NCBI GenBank assembly: GCA_947625015.1
Contig: CANQMR010000014.1
Coordinates: 1 to 64,000 of the forward strand
Length of the DNA stretch: 64,000 nt
Origin: an uncultured Lachnospiraceae bacterium
GTDB lineage: Bacteria; Bacillota; Clostridia; Lachnospirales; Lachnospiraceae
Direction of reading: 5' to 3'
Part shown: piece after piece, positions 1-7,615 of the stretch
Numbering within the stretch: position 1 is the first letter of the stretch
Layout: each line of letters begins with the position of its first letter
Translations under genes and position numbers: made by a program
Notes under the pieces: generated by a model
What the model saw: the letters and a program-made list of their open reading frames with translations, nothing else
Database searches by the model: none
What the model was told of the DNA's origin: nothing

Positions 1-304
1 AATATCTGCATTTTTCAAGGTTCATCGGAGCCTGTTTTTTTTCGGCTCAGTTTTTCATAGGTCACTTGACACTACCACTAAAATTTTATTTAAATATTTT
101 ACTTGTAAATGCACAGACTAATTACATTCTAAAAACTTACATCACTTGTCAAAGACTACATAGTTTTTTCTCATAAAATAACAGTTTTCTAACTCTTAAT
201 TGCTATTGTAGCAAATTTACTTCCGAAAGTCAACTTTAAGTCTACTTGTCAACCCAAAATATACTATTGCAGTATATAAATATATTTAATAGGAGTGAAA
301 ATCT
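1..304. other. AT-rich leading intergenic region
   Basis: No convincing gene is visible. A weak stem (GAGCC at 28-32 with GGCTC at 44-48) followed by five T could end a gene lying left of the window. The motif ACTTGTCAA occurs twice, near 145 and 244. An inverted repeat lies just before the first gene and is listed separately. The stretch is much richer in A+T than the genes from 666 onward. Confidence 0.5.
260..276. promoter_or_regulatory. Inverted repeat, possible XRE operator
   Basis: TATACT, five bases, AGTATA: perfect 6-bp arms, 28 bp before the XRE gene start and in the place where its promoter should be. XRE repressors commonly bind such short palindromes, so self-repression is a reasonable inference. 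No -35/-10 pair with good spacing could be fixed. Confidence 0.4.
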
Positions 305-631
305 ATGCAGTATTTCGGTGAAAAAATTCGTGCCCTACGATTAGAAAAAGGACTAACACAAGCACAATTAGCTGATATGATTGGTGTAGTTAAAGGGTCT
401 ATATCTGCTTATGAGCAAGGAAAAAAACATCCATCTGTTGAAGTTCTTATTAAATTATGCTCGGTTTTTGATGTATCTTCAGATTATTTAATTGGATTGT
501 CGGATACAATGAATTTAATGAAATCAGATTTAACCGATGAACAAATGGCTATGATACGCAGTTTAATTCAAGAACTAGAAAAGTATAATATTCTTAAAGC
601 AGCACATTCACAAAACAACAATGACATATGA
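305..631 (+). CDS. XRE-family helix-turn-helix regulator
   Basis: A 108-residue protein with a Cro/CI-type helix-turn-helix at about residues 7-62; the LTQAQLADMIGV segment and the following SISAYEQGKKHPS recognition region are typical. The C-terminal ~40 residues are charged and may serve in dimerisation. The ATG follows a TAGGAGTGAAAA ribosome site. It lies directly before a response regulator gene, which starts 34 bp after its stop. The gene is clearly richer in A+T than the following two-component/ABC genes, so the association may be recent. It probably controls itself and possibly the downstream genes; its ligand is unknown. Confidence 0.85.
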   Translation: MQYFGEKIRALRLEKGLTQAQLADMIGVVKGSISAYEQGKKHPSVEVLIKLCSVFDVSSDYLIGLSDTMNLMKSDLTDEQMAMIRSLIQELEKYNILKAAHSQNNNDI

Positions 632-665
632 TACAGAACTATATCTGATAAAAGGAGGCCTTAAT

Positions 666-1340
666 ATGTCACAGACAATACTAATCATAGAAGATGACAC
701 CGACATCAACCAGATGCTCTTTACCCTGTTTCAGCAAAACGGCTATACCTGCCTGAGGGCATGGTCCGGAACAGAAGGGCTGTTGGTTCACAATGAAAGC
801 GTCGACCTAATCCTGTTGGATTTAATGCTGCCGGGAAAAAGGGGAGAGGAAATCATACGGGAGTTAAAACAAAAAAGTCCGGTTCCCGTCATTGTGACCA
901 GCGCCATTCACGATGTCAGCAAAAAGGTGGATTTGTTTGCCTTAGGCGCCGACGACTATGTGACAAAGCCCTTCCATAATGACGAACTGTTAGCCCGGGT
1001 TGCCGCCAGACTGCGGACAAGCGCTGCCACATCTGATTTTGTTCCTCTGACCTATAAGGATATCCGTCTCAACAGAAAGGATTTTTCCGCTGTCTGTAAT
1101 GGAATTTCCTTAGAGCTTTCCAAGCATGAATTTGCTCTGCTTAGGCTTTTAATGGAGCATTCGAACCAGACCTGCACCAAAAGCCTGATTTACGATACCG
1201 TATGGGATGATGAAAATTCTGCGGACGACAATACTTTAAATGTCCATATCAGCAAACTGCGCAAGAAATTAAAAGGCTGCAATCCCGACGAGGACTATAT
1301 TGAAACGGTCTGGGGCATCGGCTACCGAATGAAAAAATAG
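666..1340 (+). CDS. OmpR-family response regulator
   Basis: A receiver domain (residues ~3-115) with the acidic pair Asp10/Asp11, phospho-acceptor Asp52 in LLLDLMLPG and the conserved Lys in TKPF, followed by a winged-helix DNA-binding domain (~130-224) ending in ETVWGIGYRM. The start at 666 is preferred because AAAGGAGG ends 6 bp before it; an in-frame ATG at 621 has no such site. The partner kinase is at 3305-4195, and the two ABC genes lie between them. This order is familiar from bacitracin or lantibiotic resistance loci. Tandem repeats just downstream (1342-1370) are a plausible binding site. Confidence 0.93.
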   Translation: MSQTILIIEDDTDINQMLFTLFQQNGYTCLRAWSGTEGLLVHNESVDLILLDLMLPGKRGEEIIRELKQKSPVPVIVTSAIHDVSKKVDLFALGADDYVTKPFHNDELLARVAARLRTSAATSDFVPLTYKDIRLNRKDFSAVCNGISLELSKHEFALLRLLMEHSNQTCTKSLIYDTVWDDENSADDNTLNVHISKLRKKLKGCNPDEDYIETVWGIGYRMKK

Positions 1341-1341
1341 C

Positions 1342-1394
1342 GTTAAGACTTTTTTAAGGGTTTTGTTAAGTGTTTTTTTATCATTCTCTGATAA
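1342..1394 (+). promoter_or_regulatory. Candidate response-regulator operator and promoter region
   Basis: Three copies of (G/T)TTAAG start at 1342, 1353 and 1365, spaced 11 and 12 bp. OmpR/PhoB-type regulators bind head-to-tail half-sites spaced about one helical turn. A second element, TTATCA-N5-TGATAA, follows at 1378-1394. Both sit in the 99-bp gap between the regulator gene and the ABC ATPase gene. That this is the regulator's own target is inference. Confidence 0.45.
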
Positions 1395-1439
1395 GCTGAA
1401 ATCTGAACATAATTCTAATTTCAAAAAGGAGGATGCACT

Positions 1440-2357
1440 ATGCGAGAAATTGTGCTGCAAACGAGACAGCTTACCAAACGCTATCAGAATTTCACCGCCC
1501 TTGACCATGCGGATATGACGGTATACCGCGGGGATATCTATGGTCTGATTGGGCGGAACGGCGCAGGCAAAACCACAATTATGAAAATTGTTACCGGACT
1601 GACGGAGGCCTCCGGCGGCGAATTTGAAATCTTTGGCAAAAAAGGAGCCGCTGCGGAAAAGGAAAAAAGGCGCATTGGCTGCCTGGTGGAAAATCCGGCA
1701 TTTTTCGGCAACTTATCCGCTTACCAGAACCTTCGTTACTACTGTTACCAGAAAGGGATTACCGATTTAAGCCAGATTGATACGGTATTAGAGCTGGTAA
1801 ATCTGAATGAAGTCCGCAACAAGAAATTCCACAAATTTTCCCTGGGTATGAAACAACGGCTTGGCATAGCCTTTGCCGTCTTAGACAACCCTGATCTGAT
1901 TATCTTAGACGAGCCGATTAACGGCCTTGATCCTATCGGCATCAGCGAACTTCGGGACACCTTTCAGCGGTTGAACCGGGAGAGAGGAATTACCTTTATT
2001 ATCTCCAGCCATATCCTGTCAGAATTATATGCAGTGGCAGAGCGTTTCCTTTTCATTGATAAGGGAAATGTACTTAAGGAGCTGACCAGACAGGAGCTTG
2101 ACGCAGAATGCAGCCGCTGCCTTATCCTTAAGACCAGCCAGGTCAAAGAGGCCGCTGTCCTTTTGGAAAGCGTTCTTCACCTGTCCGACTATAAGGTGAT
2201 TGACGAGGGGGAAATCCGCATCTATGATAAGGATGCCAAACCGGAGGACATCAATAAAATCCTTATCAAGAACAATATCACTATTTCCGGCATCTATGAA
2301 TCCGGCATTTCCCTTGAGGACTATTTTAAATCACTGGTAAAGGAGGCAGCACTATGA
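1440..2357 (+). CDS. ABC exporter ATP-binding protein, BcrA-like
   Basis: A 305-residue cytoplasmic ATPase of the ABC-2 exporter class. Walker A is GRNGAGKT at residues 38-45, the signature SLGMKQR is at 134-140, and Walker B with the catalytic glutamate is LIILDEP near 152-158. The last ~90 residues form the C-terminal extension common in BcrA, NatA and lantibiotic-immunity ATPases. AAAGGAGG precedes the ATG. Its stop overlaps the start of the permease gene by 4 bp, so the two are translationally coupled and form one exporter. Bacitracin- or lantibiotic-type self-protection is the likeliest role, from family and context only. Confidence 0.9.
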   Translation: MREIVLQTRQLTKRYQNFTALDHADMTVYRGDIYGLIGRNGAGKTTIMKIVTGLTEASGGEFEIFGKKGAAAEKEKRRIGCLVENPAFFGNLSAYQNLRYYCYQKGITDLSQIDTVLELVNLNEVRNKKFHKFSLGMKQRLGIAFAVLDNPDLIILDEPINGLDPIGISELRDTFQRLNRERGITFIISSHILSELYAVAERFLFIDKGNVLKELTRQELDAECSRCLILKTSQVKEAAVLLESVLHLSDYKVIDEGEIRIYDKDAKPEDINKILIKNNITISGIYESGISLEDYFKSLVKEAAL

Positions 2358-3220
2358 TTAATATGATAAAAGCAGATTTTTACAGAATCTTTAAATCCAA
2401 GGCATTTTATATTGGAATATTTTTTATGTTACTAATGGTAGGCGTCAGCATTTACCTGATAGAGCCGGGATATATTGGAATGTCGGTCGGTTTGGTTGAA
2501 ACAAATGCAACCCCGGAGGAAAACCTTGCCGCTTCACAATCAGATGAATTGTCTCTTACCGCGGAAGACCTTACCGGTATGTCCATAAAAGAAATGAGGG
2601 CAGCCAAACGGAAACTTAAACACTATAAACTGGATAGGGATATCATCTCAGCAAACATGAACCTGTACTACATATTTATTTTTATTACGGCTCTTGCCGT
2701 TGCGGCAGACTTTTCCGGAAGCTGTATAAAGAACACTCTTTCCTCCGCTATCAGCAGGAAACAATATTTCCTGTCTAAGGTGGTATTTATCAATCTATGC
2801 TGTATCGGATTGCTGTTCTTAAACACATACATCACTTACTTTTCCAATATCCTGTTTAACGGTAAAAATCTGGCGTCCGGCTTCGGTGAAGTGACAAAAG
2901 CGACTTTGCAGCAGCTCCCTGCCATTCTTGCCTTAGTTGCCGTCGAGACCGGACTTGCCTTTATGCTGAAAAAGACAGCCCTCTTTAACACAGTAACGAT
3001 TCCGCTGGCTATGATTTTCCAGATGCTATTATCCCTTGCCGTAGCACTGTTTAAAATAAAGGAAAGCTATCTAAGCTATGAACCGCAGGCTATGCTGGCA
3101 AAGCTCTCCGGTAATCCTTCCGGCAGCTATCTTGCGCACAGTTATCTGTTATGCGGGGCCGTTATCATTGTATTCTACTGCCTTGGCTATATGTGCTTTC
3201 GGAAAGCGGAAATCAAATAA
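2354..3220 (+). CDS. ABC-2 exporter permease
   Basis: A 288-residue membrane protein: TM1 at ~16-36, an extracellular loop of ~80 residues, then about five hydrophobic segments from residue ~105 to the C-terminus. This is the layout of BcrB/ABC2_membrane-type permeases. It overlaps the ATPase gene by 4 bp (ATGA). The gene is 85 bp from the histidine kinase gene. Function follows from the partner; substrate is unknown, with peptide antibiotics as the usual substrates of such loci. Confidence 0.85.
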   Translation: MINMIKADFYRIFKSKAFYIGIFFMLLMVGVSIYLIEPGYIGMSVGLVETNATPEENLAASQSDELSLTAEDLTGMSIKEMRAAKRKLKHYKLDRDIISANMNLYYIFIFITALAVAADFSGSCIKNTLSSAISRKQYFLSKVVFINLCCIGLLFLNTYITYFSNILFNGKNLASGFGEVTKATLQQLPAILALVAVETGLAFMLKKTALFNTVTIPLAMIFQMLLSLAVALFKIKESYLSYEPQAMLAKLSGNPSGSYLAHSYLLCGAVIIVFYCLGYMCFRKAEIK

Positions 3221-3304
3221 TATGACCGCTGTTGCCGCTTCCTTCAGGGAAACCATATAGACAGCGTTTTACTGCACCAAACATATTAGAAGGGGGATTG
3301 GATT

Positions 3305-4195
3305 ATGACAATATTGCTGGTGATTCTTGGCGTTACAGACGTTATTCTGCTTTTTTTGCTGGTTATGCAAAAGCGGGAAATGCGGCATATTGCCCGGCAG
3401 CTTCAGGAAATAAAAAACCAGAACACCAATTTCCTCCTCCATTCCCTGACCGGCATGAAAGACAGCCAGCCGCTAATCAATGAAATCAATGCTTTTTTGA
3501 AGGAAACCCGGCAGATACAGGTGGATTACCGCATCAAAAGCCACGATTTGGAGCAAATGCTGACGAACATTTCGCATGACCTGCGGACGCCCCTTACTTC
3601 GGCTCTGGGGTATATCGGCATTTTGCAGCAGAAAGCTCCCGGGCAAGAAGAAAAACGGGAGCTTGAAATCGTAGAAAAGCGCCTTCTTCGGCTGGAGGAA
3701 CTGATTGATTCCTTTTTTGAATTTTCTAAAATCATTTCAAAGGGGGAACCGCCGGCAACATCCGCGCTGAATCTGGTATCCGTATTGGAGGAAGCCATGG
3801 TACACTACTATGATGATTACTGCGCAGCCCGCCGGGAAATCATTTTCCAATGCCAGCAGCATAAACTGATGGTTCAATCCAACCAGAATATGCTGCTGCG
3901 AATTTTTGATAACCTGATTGGAAACGCCCTAAAGCATGGAACCGGCAATCTTACCATTTCTGTCGAAACGGACAGTGCCGTAAAAATCTGCTTTTCCAAC
4001 CAACTGTCAAACGCCGACATGGATACCGGACGAGTCTTTGATGAATTCTATACTACGGATATATCCCGCACCAAAGGAAACACCGGCCTGGGCCTTGCCA
4101 TCGCCAAGCAGTTTACCCATATGCTTGGCGGCAATATCCGGGCGGATTATGACGGAGAAACCTTCCGGGTAACGGTAGAATTTCATCCGGACTAA
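3305..4195 (+). CDS. Sensor histidine kinase with one N-terminal TM segment
   Basis: A 296-residue kinase. A hydrophobic segment covers residues 2-21, followed by a short linker helix, then a HisKA domain with the phosphorylated His91 in SHDLRTP. The HATPase domain has the N box with Asn203/Asn207 (DNLIGNALKHG) and the G box GNTGLGLAIAKQ near 258-268. There is no room for an extracellular sensor domain, so it probably reads the state of the membrane or of the adjacent transporter. ATG is preceded by GAAGGGGG. It should phosphorylate the regulator at 666-1340. Confidence 0.9.
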   Translation: MTILLVILGVTDVILLFLLVMQKREMRHIARQLQEIKNQNTNFLLHSLTGMKDSQPLINEINAFLKETRQIQVDYRIKSHDLEQMLTNISHDLRTPLTSALGYIGILQQKAPGQEEKRELEIVEKRLLRLEELIDSFFEFSKIISKGEPPATSALNLVSVLEEAMVHYYDDYCAARREIIFQCQQHKLMVQSNQNMLLRIFDNLIGNALKHGTGNLTISVETDSAVKICFSNQLSNADMDTGRVFDEFYTTDISRTKGNTGLGLAIAKQFTHMLGGNIRADYDGETFRVTVEFHPD

Positions 4196-4220
4196 ATACC
4201 GCCATATTCCCGTCAGCTAT

Positions 4221-4676
4221 TTACAGTCCGAATATCTCTTTCACTTTATCTGCCGTCAGGTCATTGCCGTTGACTGCGGTATTCACCGTTGCGCCTTTTG
4301 CGCTGGCTGCAATGTCTGCCTGGCTGTTCCCTACGCCGCCACCGCCGTTGGTTACAATCACATCAATCGTCTTTCCCGACAAATCGTACTTCTCCACAAA
4401 AGATAGAATAATCATGGGACAGGTGCTGCACCAGTTCGGAAATACCAATGCAATGCGGTCATAAGCGGACACCTCCGCGTCTGCTCCCGCTATTGCCGGA
4501 CGGGCGTTGTCTGCCTTCTCCTTCCTTGCCTCGTCAACGCACTTCTGATAATCTGCATCATAAGGCACAGCAGGAACAATCTCATAGGTATCTGCGCCGA
4601 TTGTGTCAGCCACAAGACCGGCTGCCTTTTTTGCGTTTCCTGAATAAGAAAAATAAGCGACTAAAGTTTTTGACAT
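4221..4676 (-). CDS. Flavodoxin
   Basis: A 151-residue flavodoxin-fold protein. The N-terminal strand is followed by a phosphate-binding loop (FSYSGNAKK, residues 9-17), and the FPNWCSTCP and TNGGGGVGNS regions fit the isoalloxazine-binding loops of the flavodoxin_4 type. It probably carries electrons as an FMN protein in anaerobic metabolism. AAGGAGGT lies 8 bp before the ATG. It runs opposite to the kinase gene, with 25 bp between their stops, and stands alone. Partner enzymes cannot be inferred. Confidence 0.85.
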   Translation of the reverse strand: MSKTLVAYFSYSGNAKKAAGLVADTIGADTYEIVPAVPYDADYQKCVDEARKEKADNARPAIAGADAEVSAYDRIALVFPNWCSTCPMIILSFVEKYDLSGKTIDVIVTNGGGGVGNSQADIAASAKGATVNTAVNGNDLTADKVKEIFGL

Positions 4677-4819
4677 GGTATATACCTCCTTAAATAATAT
4701 ATTATTATTGATTCCATTTACAGAATGAATATGTTTTCATTCCGCTTCCTCTTCATTCTAATACCAGATTCCACTTTTGAAAAGCCCCTTTACCGCTTAT
4801 GCATTTTCTGCGGTTCGGA

Positions 4820-5821
4820 CTACTTTGTCTGCTCCTCATATATCTCCCGCTGCTTGGAAAGCTCCTCTTTCATCTGTTCCACAACCGCCTCGGGCTCCAC
4901 GATCCGGACTCCGCCGCCTAAGGCAAAAACCCAGCCGAAAAAGCGGCTGCTGACCGCCACCTCCACATTTACCTCAAAATGCTCTCCGTCTGCTTTCCGC
5001 ATATTCACATCTTTTCCGAAACGGTCAATAATGACGCCTGCATAGGCATTTTCACATCTAAGCTTTACCGTCTGCTCGCTGCCGCCAAACATGCCAAAAC
5101 GCCGCTGGGAATAAGACGCCATATCCATTTTTTCAAAAACAGAACGGCCCTCCCGCATTTCCTCCAAAAGGCGGATATTCAGCATTTTATCCACCCTGAA
5201 GTGCTTCATCATACCGGCCTGTCCGTCATAGCCCATGAGATAATATTTTTCATCGGCCCAAATTAGCTCCCATGGAGAAATCTGATAAAATGCGCCCTCC
5301 CGCCTGAACTCCATTTTCTTATCCACATTCCACTGAAAATATTGGAACTGAATCTGCACATTATCGCCAATGGCCTGGTGCAGCTTGTCCACATTATAAT
5401 AAATGCTCTCGTTCATGGTCTTTACCCGTCCCTGAACGCGAACCTGACGGTGCAGCCCTTTTCCCTCATAGCTGCTGACAAAGCCCTCCAGCTTCCGGAT
5501 AAGCTCTCTTGATTTTTTCTCTGTGATAAATCTGGAGGACTGCACTGCATCCACCAGAAGCTTCAGCTCCGCCACCTCAAAATCCCTGGCGCCAATATAG
5601 TAACATACCGAACGGCCCCTCTTTTCGCAGATAATGTCAAGGCCATATACCCGCAGCGCCTCAAAATCGGCATAGAGACTTTTCCGCTCCGCCGCAATGC
5701 CATACCCGGCAAGCTCTTCCGCAATCTGCTTAAGCGTCATGGGATGCGCCTCGTCTGTCTTTTCCAGTAAAATCTTCATCAGATAGATTAGTTTTAATTT
5801 GTGGTTTGCCCCTCTCGGCAT
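4820..5821 (-). CDS. WYL-domain transcriptional regulator
   Basis: A 333-residue protein with an N-terminal helix-turn-helix (residues ~5-60; LKQIAEELAGYGIAAERKSLYADFEAL) and a WYL domain at ~140-220 (the SPWELIWADEKYYLMGYD segment is typical), followed by a WCX-like C-terminus. ATG at 5821 is chosen because AGGAGG stands 7 bp before it; an ATG 24 bp further upstream has no site. WYL regulators bind small ligands or nucleic acids. The gene faces away from the flavodoxin gene's promoter and its targets are unknown. A second such regulator lies at 39946-40962. Confidence 0.88.
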   Translation of the reverse strand: MPRGANHKLKLIYLMKILLEKTDEAHPMTLKQIAEELAGYGIAAERKSLYADFEALRVYGLDIICEKRGRSVCYYIGARDFEVAELKLLVDAVQSSRFITEKKSRELIRKLEGFVSSYEGKGLHRQVRVQGRVKTMNESIYYNVDKLHQAIGDNVQIQFQYFQWNVDKKMEFRREGAFYQISPWELIWADEKYYLMGYDGQAGMMKHFRVDKMLNIRLLEEMREGRSVFEKMDMASYSQRRFGMFGGSEQTVKLRCENAYAGVIIDRFGKDVNMRKADGEHFEVNVEVAVSSRFFGWVFALGGGVRIVEPEAVVEQMKEELSKQREIYEEQTK

Positions 5822-5863
5822 GCCGCCACCTCCTGCGCCCTGCAAATCCAGTTTCCGGAAATA

Positions 5864-6634
5864 TTACTGTCTCTCTGCCCTGCAAAGGTCTTTTATGACC
5901 TCTCCTGCAATAATTAAGCCGGCCACCGAAGGCACAAAAGCTGCGCTTCCCGGCACATGCTTTCCGGCTGCGGCGCTCTCTTTCCCGCCCTCTTTCTCCG
6001 GCAGCCCTTCACTGGCATTGTCCTCCATGGCTATATCGACAGTGGCGCCAACCGGCGTCTCCTCCGAATACACAACCTTCAGCGATTCCACGCCCCGTTT
6101 CTTTAACTCCCGCCGCATGACCTTCGCTAAAGGACATACCCTTGTCTGATAAATGTCGGCAACCTGAAACCGACTGCCGTCTAACTTATTTCCCGCGCCC
6201 ATGCTGCTGATAATTGGAACGCCCTTTTCTTTCGCCTTCATGACCAGCCCAATCTTAGCCGTAACCGTATCTACCGCATCTACAATATAGTCATACTCCC
6301 CAAAGGGAAATTCATCTGCATGTTCCGGCAGAAAAAACCGCTTGTAAACCGTAACCTCCGCCTCCGGATTAATGTCGAGAATCCGCTCCCTCATCACTTC
6401 CACCTTATCCCGCCCCAGTGTCTTGTGGGTGGCAATAATCTGCCGGTTCAAATTGGTGAGGCTGACCTGGTCGTTATCAATCAATTCAAAATATCCGACG
6501 CCGCTACGGGCAAGCGCCTCGCACACATAGCCCCCTACGCCGCCGACTCCAAAGACCGCCACCTTAGAATGGGATAATTTCTCCATTGCCGCTTTGCCTA
6601 ACAATAATTCTGTTCTTGAAAACTGTGTCAACAT
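5864..6634 (-). CDS. tcdA: tRNA threonylcarbamoyladenosine dehydratase
   Basis: A 256-residue E1-like (ThiF/MoeB/HesA) enzyme. The nucleotide loop GVGGVGG is at residues 29-35, and the downstream ARSGVG, DNDQVSLTNLNRQ and DAVDTV segments are those of TcdA. It converts t6A37 of tRNAs to the cyclic form in an ATP-dependent reaction in the cytoplasm. A CPLAKVMRRELKKRG segment is also typical of TcdA. A purine-rich site (GGAGGAAGG) lies 13 bp before the ATG, a little far. The WYL gene is 42 bp downstream on the same strand, so they may be co-transcribed. Confidence 0.92.
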   Translation of the reverse strand: MLTQFSRTELLLGKAAMEKLSHSKVAVFGVGGVGGYVCEALARSGVGYFELIDNDQVSLTNLNRQIIATHKTLGRDKVEVMRERILDINPEAEVTVYKRFFLPEHADEFPFGEYDYIVDAVDTVTAKIGLVMKAKEKGVPIISSMGAGNKLDGSRFQVADIYQTRVCPLAKVMRRELKKRGVESLKVVYSEETPVGATVDIAMEDNASEGLPEKEGGKESAAAGKHVPGSAAFVPSVAGLIIAGEVIKDLCRAERQ

Positions 6635-6744
6635 GGCTAACGCTATTCCTTCCTCCGATTGACCGGCATACTGATCTGCAACTTATCTTATTTGTCCAAT
6701 ATAGTATCACATAACTGGTTACTTTTCCATAAAATCTTAGCATA

Positions 6745-6772
6745 ATAAAAGCAGGTATCATAGTACCTGCTT
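6745..6772 (-). terminator. Rho-independent terminator
   Basis: On the minus strand a 9-bp perfect stem (AAGCAGGTA / TACCTGCTT, 6749-6757 with 6764-6772) is followed by TTTTATTATG. It lies 3 bp after the stop of the 84-residue gene and separates it from tcdA. Confidence 0.8.
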
Positions 6773-6775
6773 AAT

Positions 6776-7030
6776 CTACAGCTCCGCAATCTTTTCCTGA
6801 CATTTCTCTATAATCTCCTGTGTTGCGCTCGCTATCTCCTCCGGCGTATGCTCGCGGCAGTAGGACGGCGGAAAAAACCCCGGCTGTTCCATTGCCCACC
6901 ACCAGTCATCTTCATATTCCAACCGCTTCAACATTCTTCGTTCCGCCCTCTGCACCTGCCGGTCTGCAATCCAATCCTGTATGCGGATATACATATATTT
7001 GACATTTCTCATTTCATTTTCAATCTTCAT
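6776..7030 (-). CDS. Small hypothetical protein, Trp-rich centre
   Basis: An 84-residue protein of unknown function. Its middle carries a cluster of tryptophans and aromatics (DDWWWAMEQPGFFPPSY, about residues 41-57), flanked by charged helices (RRMLKRLEYE before; EEIASATQEIIEKCQEKIAEL after). There is no signal or membrane segment. AAGGAAAA stands ~6 bp before the ATG and a strong terminator follows directly, so it appears to be a real single-gene unit. It resembles no family I can name. Confidence 0.65.
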   Translation of the reverse strand: MKIENEMRNVKYMYIRIQDWIADRQVQRAERRMLKRLEYEDDWWWAMEQPGFFPPSYCREHTPEEIASATQEIIEKCQEKIAEL

Positions 7031-7109
7031 CCAATTTTCCTTATGTTCTAAAATTCCCAGCGCTGCCTATCCATTACATCTGTATAGTTACATCGTTAAC
7101 ATTAAGTTC

Positions 7110-7129
7110 ATGGTGCGTATACGCACCAT
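7110..7129. promoter_or_regulatory. Perfect 20-bp palindrome, candidate operator
   Basis: ATGGTGCGTATACGCACCAT is its own reverse complement. It lies 60 bp before the small XRE gene at 7189, touching a TATTAT that could be its -10 box. Position and perfection suggest binding by a dimeric regulator, perhaps the encoded XRE protein itself; that is inference. Confidence 0.5.
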
Positions 7130-7188
7130 ATTATTATAGGGCATTCCATTTTACAATACAAGCAGAAAACAAAGGAAGGCTCATATTT

Positions 7189-7413
7189 ATGATAACTTAT
7201 GACAAATTATGGCAGACATTGCGGAACAAAGGAATCAGTCAATATAAACTCATCTACACCTACGGCATTGATAAAGCCCAGCTGCACCGTCTGCGCAAAA
7301 ATATGGTAGTTAAAACAATGATCCTCAACCGATTATGTAATATCCTGCAATGTGATATCTCCGATATCATGGAATTTATCCCGGATGATACAGATTCCTC
7401 CGCTATACAGTAA
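7189..7413 (+). CDS. Small XRE/YozG-like helix-turn-helix protein
   Basis: A 74-residue protein that is almost entirely a Cro/C1-type helix-turn-helix: DKLWQTLRNKGISQYKL, then a recognition region around DKAQLHRLRKN and the ILNRLCNILQCDISDIMEF ending typical of small YozG-like regulators. GGAAGG precedes the ATG by about 11 bp. It stands alone on the plus strand, with a perfect palindrome upstream. It may be a self-controlling repressor; targets are unknown. Confidence 0.8.
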   Translation: MITYDKLWQTLRNKGISQYKLIYTYGIDKAQLHRLRKNMVVKTMILNRLCNILQCDISDIMEFIPDDTDSSAIQ

Positions 7414-7510
7414 TCGTACACCTTCTTTCTTGCGATTATTGTCGATTCCTGATGTGCATACAGACATCATCCGTTACCATTAACGGACTTCTGAATCTCC
7501 AACCGTTCTT

Positions 7511-7560
7511 CCAATAAAAAATCCTCTTATTATTGTATGTCTCCACACCATAATAAGAGG
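7511..7560 (-). terminator. Terminator of the aquaporin gene
   Basis: On the minus strand an 11-bp stem (CCTCTTATTAT with ATAATAAGAGG, 7550-7560 and 7523-7533) is followed by ATTTTTTATTGG. It lies about 50 bp after the aquaporin stop codon. Confidence 0.8.
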
Positions 7561-7615
7561 ATAATGTATTTTATTCATTTTGTCATTGGACAAATAGTCC
7601 AATCAATCTATTCTG
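7551..7615. repeat. ~60-bp duplicated element, copy 1
   Basis: This copy spans the terminator end and the aquaporin stop codon. It matches 8792-8855 over ~60 bp with few differences; the core is TGTCATTGGACAAATAGTCC followed by AATCAATCTAT. The core contains an inverted repeat, TTGGAC(N5)GTCCAA, at about 7587-7602. Nothing similar was noticed elsewhere apart from a 12-base partial match near 6687. Confidence 0.6.

Noticed and set aside
621-665. Upstream ATG for the response regulator
   Set aside because: It overlaps the XRE stop region without a ribosome site; the ATG at 666 has AAAGGAGG and gives a standard receiver start.
6687-6700. ATTGGACAAATA match to the duplicated palindromic element
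   Set aside because: Only 12 bases match and the palindromic second half is missing, so chance is likely.
6564-6761. 65-residue minus-strand frame overlapping the start of tcdA
   Set aside because: No ribosome site or recognisable composition; it covers the tcdA promoter and overlaps the terminator of the small upstream gene.
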